This document shows positions 32,371 to 35,223 of a stretch of DNA of 35,223 nucleotides, piece after piece. Made by a program: the position numbers and the translations under genes. The stretch comes from Candidatus Lustribacter telmatis. GTDB lineage: Bacteria > Vulcanimicrobiota > Vulcanimicrobiia > Vulcanimicrobiales > Vulcanimicrobiaceae. Below the pieces are notes generated by a model. The model was not told the origin of the DNA. It ran no database searches and worked only from the letters and a program-made list of their open reading frames with translations. The DNA lies in assembly GCA_003164045.1 (NCBI GenBank), contig PLRU01000097.1, positions 17,005-52,227 of the forward strand, given 5' to 3'. The first letter of the stretch is position 1. Each line of letters begins with the position of its first letter.

Positions 32371-33103
32371 GGATCAGCCGGTCGCTCAATTCCTGATCGA
32401 CGTCGAACGGCGGTTTGGTCGCTAGCCACGCATCGAGCGCCGATTTCGGATTGCGTTCCTGATCCCACTGGCGCTTGAGATCGAGTTCGTGCGTAACGTC
32501 GGCGACCGACGTGCCGAAGCACACGAGATAATTCCCCGGCGTCACCAGCGGCGAGTAGAGTTCGAGTTCGGCCAGCACGTGTTCGTGCGTGTGCAGTGAA
32601 TCGAGCACCACCATCACCCGTTCGTGGCGCTTGGCGATCGTCTTGAGTTCCGCGATAATCGCCGGATCGGTCGACGACCCTTTGAGCACGCGGATGCGCT
32701 CGTGCATCGGGTGCGCGTTAAGCGCATCTTCGTTGTGCTTGCGCAGTTCGATCTCGACGCCGACGGCCTCACCGTCGATCTTCATCAGTTCGAACAGCGA
32801 TGCGTAGAGAATCAGCGAACCACCGTGCGCGACGCCGGTCTCAATGATCAGCGTGGGCTTGGTGTCCCAGACGATCTCTTGCAGCGCGATGATGTCCTGC
32901 GGGTACTGGACGATCGGCCGGCCGAGCCATTGAAAATTGAGGTAATAGCGATATTCGAAGGTCTTTGCGAGCAGGGTGCGCGCGGCCGCCAGAACCGCGG
33001 GATCGTGCGCCATTTCGGCGGATCGTGCGGCATCGCGCGGATCGTTCGGATCCTTCGGTAGTTGAGCCATTCCCGGTGCTTCTGCGCCGAAAAAGTAATT
33101 CAT
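32333..33103 (-). CDS. CmcI/cephalosporin-hydroxylase-family protein, probable sugar O-methyltransferase
   Basis: Protein of 256 aa of the CmcI family (PF04989, 'cephalosporin hydroxylase'), whose members in glycan and glycolipid loci act as SAM-dependent O-methyltransferases, for example on rhamnose. Hallmarks: NFQWLGRPIVQYPQDIIALQ, then the SAM motif IIETGVAHGGSLILYAS, and the metal-site block LDSLHTHEHVLAELELY with SPLVTPGNYLV. ATG 33103 is chosen because it clears the divergent gene at 33129; ATG 33070 is also possible. It overlaps the FkbM gene tail to tail by 38 nt, so two probable sugar methyltransferases face each other. Confidence 0.85.
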   Translation of the reverse strand: MNYFFGAEAPGMAQLPKDPNDPRDAARSAEMAHDPAVLAAARTLLAKTFEYRYYLNFQWLGRPIVQYPQDIIALQEIVWDTKPTLIIETGVAHGGSLILYASLFELMKIDGEAVGVEIELRKHNEDALNAHPMHERIRVLKGSSTDPAIIAELKTIAKRHERVMVVLDSLHTHEHVLAELELYSPLVTPGNYLVCFGTSVADVTHELDLKRQWDQERNPKSALDAWLATKPPFDVDQELSDRLILSDGPGGYLRRR

Positions 33104-33128
33104 CGCGCCACCGCCTAACACGAGCGCA

Positions 33129-33950
33129 ATGGCGCGCGAGCGGTTCACGGTGGTGGGGGCACGGGGCTTCATCGGTTCGGCGCTCGTCGAACGGCTTCGT
33201 GCCGAGCATCACGATGTGACCGGCGTCTCGCATGATGCCGATATCGACCCGGCCTCGAATCTTGGCCACGTGATCTACTGCTCGGGGATCGCCGCGACGG
33301 CCGCACCCGACGCGGGCTACGCGTATGCCGTCCACGTAGAAGGCCTGCGCCGCATCATTGCCGCCGGCGCCGCGACATCCATACTCTATCTCTCATCGAC
33401 GCGTGTCTACGGCGCTTCGAGCGATACGAGCGAAGGCGCGCCGCTCTCCGTCGATCCCAGCGGCAACGATATCTACCGCATCACCAAGGTTGCCGGGGAA
33501 GCCCTCTGCCTCGCCGTCGCGCAGCCGGCTTTCCGCGTCGCGCGTCTCTCGAACATCGCCGGCGCGAGCTTTCGCTCGCCGCTATTTTTGAGCGACATCG
33601 TGCGGCAAGCCGCGGCCGGCGAACGCGTTGCGGTGCGCACCACGCGCGATTCGGGCAAGGATTATCTGCACGTCGACGACGCGACCCGCTACCTCATCGC
33701 GATCGCAACGCGCGGACGCGAGCGGCTCTACAACGTTGCGTTCGGATCGAACGTCGAAAACGGCGCGATCTTCGATGCACTCGCGGCTGCCTCCGGCGCG
33801 ACGATCGAGATCGCGCCAAACGCCGCCCGCGCGATCACGCCGCCGATCGACGTCGCGCGTTTGCACGCGGAGTTCGGTCCGGCGCAACTACCGCTAGCCG
33901 AGGCGATTCCGGCGATCTACCGCGCCTTCGCGGCGCACGTCAGCGCCTGA
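33129..33950 (+). CDS. Short NAD-dependent epimerase/dehydratase
   Basis: Extended-SDR-type protein of 273 aa, shorter than a typical 310-340-aa epimerase because the segments after the cofactor strand are trimmed. The cofactor motif is GARGFIG (residues 10-16). The catalytic set is LYLSSTRVYG (Ser89/90) with Tyr116 and Lys120 (YRITK). DYLHVDDATRYL and the YNVAFGSN segment follow the epimerase pattern. The substrate is presumably a nucleotide sugar. It is 25 nt from the divergent CmcI-like gene and overlaps the TPR/ATP-grasp gene tail to tail by 11 nt. Confidence 0.82.
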   Translation: MARERFTVVGARGFIGSALVERLRAEHHDVTGVSHDADIDPASNLGHVIYCSGIAATAAPDAGYAYAVHVEGLRRIIAAGAATSILYLSSTRVYGASSDTSEGAPLSVDPSGNDIYRITKVAGEALCLAVAQPAFRVARLSNIAGASFRSPLFLSDIVRQAAAGERVAVRTTRDSGKDYLHVDDATRYLIAIATRGRERLYNVAFGSNVENGAIFDALAAASGATIEIAPNAARAITPPIDVARLHAEFGPAQLPLAEAIPAIYRAFAAHVSA

Positions 33951-35223
33951 TCCGCCCCTCGAACATATGCACGAGCGCGGCTTCGATCGCCGCGGTCGCG
34001 GCCTCGCGATAACGGAAGCGTTCGTCGGGATCGGGTCGCAAAACCGTCATCGCCGCGTTCGCTTCGAAGACGACGACGCGGCCGTCGCCATCGAGCGCGA
34101 AGTCGATGCCGGCATAGTCGAGGCCGAGTGCGTCCCGCACGCTCGCGAGCGCATCCCACGCGGCGGCTCCGAGCGTGGCAACCGGATCGTCGAGAAACCG
34201 CGCTTCTTCCGCCCGGTAATCGGCGCGGTCTCCCATCGCGGATGAGAAGTAATGCACGTCCCAACGCTCGGCGATCGCGAGGTGCAGCGGATAGAGTACG
34301 CCGCCGATCGCCATGACGCGATATTTTCGCCAGGCACCGTCCGGGGAACGCGTCTCGATGTAGGGGATCGCGATGAGGTCGTCGCGATCCGGCAACTCGC
34401 GTAGCGCAGCGGCAAACGCGCTCGCGTCGTTGACCCGGATCATTCCGCGCCCCATGTGCAGTCCCGGCACGCGCAAGATCAGCGGAAAGCGCTCGCGCGC
34501 CGTCTCCGAGCGCGCGACGCGGCGCGCCGCCGGTGCCGCGACGCACGCCAATGCGGCCAGATGTTCGGCATTTGCGATGCGACCGGTCGCGGCAACGGCG
34601 CGCGGCGCGTTGACGACCGGCACCCGCGCGTCGCGCACGAGCTGCTCGGCAGCCACGAGTGCCGCTGCGCTGCGATCCGCATCTGCGATCGCGTTGACGA
34701 TCAGGTCGTGCGGCGGAAACGCTTCGCCGCGATACGCTTCGACGAAAACCTCATGCACGAGGAAGTGCCGTTCATCGAGCAGCGCATCGAGCGGAATGTT
34801 GCCGCCGTCGGTCGAGACAAGCGCCAGCACGGCCGGCGGCATCGCCGCACCGAAATAGGGCCGGCGACCGAACGGTCCGCGCGCGTACCCGGCCGTGCGA
34901 TGACGCGCGGCCGCCGCGCTATCACCCTGGGCGGCGGCGAGACTGCACAAACCGCGGTGCGCCGGCGCAAAATCGGGATCGCCGGCCAGCACAGCTCGAT
35001 ACAACGCCCCCGCACGCAGCGGTTCGTCGAGCGCGAGCAGGTTCGCTAGATTGACCGCTGCCCCGGGATGCGCAGCGTCGCTTACGACCGCGCGTTCGAA
35101 CGCCGCACGCGCATCGAGCCGGCGTCCGCGGCGCGCCAACACGACGCCGAGCGCCACGAGCGTCGCCACGTGATCGGGCGCGGCGGCCAGGATGCCCTCG
35201 AAGCCGGCGATCGCATCGTCGAG
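33940..35223 (-). CDS. TPR plus ATP-grasp-like protein, N-terminus beyond window edge
   Basis: At least 427 codons are open to the right edge, so the true start is outside; the GTG at 35169 is internal to a TPR and is not the likely start. The N-terminal part in view has tetratricopeptide repeats (AIAGFEGILAAAPDHVATLVALG, and ARAAFERAVVSDAAHPGAAVNLA). The remainder resembles an ATP-grasp enzyme: RVPGLHMGRGMIRV, a phosphate-loop-like region, and near the end GLDYAGIDFALDGDGRVVVFEANAA, where Asp, Glu and Asn fit the metal/ATP site. Such proteins might join an amino acid or peptide to an acceptor; the substrate is unknown. It is convergent with the short epimerase. Confidence 0.72.
   Translation of the reverse strand, partial: LDDAIAGFEGILAAAPDHVATLVALGVVLARRGRRLDARAAFERAVVSDAAHPGAAVNLANLLALDEPLRAGALYRAVLAGDPDFAPAHRGLCSLAAAQGDSAAAARHRTAGYARGPFGRRPYFGAAMPPAVLALVSTDGGNIPLDALLDERHFLVHEVFVEAYRGEAFPPHDLIVNAIADADRSAAALVAAEQLVRDARVPVVNAPRAVAATGRIANAEHLAALACVAAPAARRVARSETARERFPLILRVPGLHMGRGMIRVNDASAFAAALRELPDRDDLIAIPYIETRSPDGAWRKYRVMAIGGVLYPLHLAIAERWDVHYFSSAMGDRADYRAEEARFLDDPVATLGAAAWDALASVRDALGLDYAGIDFALDGDGRVVVFEANAAMTVLRPDPDERFRYREAATAAIEAALVHMFEGRIRR

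Noticed and set aside
1..35223. tRNA, rRNA, CRISPR arrays, insertion sequences, prophage
   Set aside because: No tRNA-like arms, regularly spaced repeats, transposase, integrase or phage genes were recognised on either strand.

Overview
This is a GC-rich bacterial chromosome segment with almost no spare DNA. No 16S gene or other lineage marker is present. The order rpsB-tsf-pyrH-frr-uppS-cdsA, with dxr, rseP and ispG nearby, is typical of Terrabacteria-like groups. The high GC, an EF-Ts that lacks the second core subdomain, and a copper-amine-oxidase-N-type secreted protein would suit an uncultured lineage such as Candidatus Eremiobacterota. That placement is a guess.

Layout. (1) 1-4273: a truncated aldo/keto reductase and a 14-TM DHA2 drug exporter on the minus strand, divergent from an amino-acid permease and a ComB-family phosphatase. 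(2) 4277-11504, minus: rseP, a methyltransferase, dxr, two proteins built on one unnamed domain (the second also carries a GT2 domain), ispG and a secreted copper-amine-oxidase-N-domain protein. (3) 11589-13647: a divergent GSCFA / SGNH pair. (4) 13648-13886: a nested inverted-repeat element. (5) 13887-20503, minus: HAD, APH-like kinase, split transketolase, methyltransferase, SDR, methyltransferase, methyltransferase. (6) 20541-22895, plus: a 2OG-Fe(II) oxygenase, a LIC12192-family 'sporadic carbohydrate cluster' protein and CDP-glucose 4,6-dehydratase. (7) 22853-26641, minus: two NAD sugar epimerases and a second unnamed-domain + GT2 protein. (8) 26638-31120, minus: cdsA, uppS, a 65-aa ORF, frr, pyrH, tsf and rpsB. 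(9) 31276-35223: FkbM methyltransferase, CmcI-like methyltransferase/hydroxylase, a short epimerase and a TPR + ATP-grasp-like protein cut by the right edge.

How it fits together. The housekeeping run that makes the isoprenoid lipid carrier (dxr, ispG, uppS) and phospholipid precursor (cdsA) is split by about 15 kb of surface-glycan genes. Further glycan genes sit between rseP, dxr and ispG, and the usual dxr-rseP order is reversed. Most same-strand junctions overlap by 1, 4 or 8 nt, so the glycan genes are translationally woven into the essential operon. The central glycan block looks like a route to an unusual modified sugar: CDP-glucose 4,6-dehydratase, epimerases, a two-subunit transketolase, a small-molecule kinase and phosphatase pair, an oxygenase and several methyltransferases. 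No nucleotidyltransferase, flippase, polymerase or ABC exporter is visible, so the pathway must be completed elsewhere.

The most interesting items are the sporadic-carbohydrate block with split transketolase, the three-copy unnamed N-terminal domain, two methyltransferase paralogues on either side of the GSCFA/SGNH pair, a tail-to-tail overlap in which both strands encode the same seven residues through a palindrome, a nested palindromic element, and a translationally coupled 65-aa ORF between frr and uppS.
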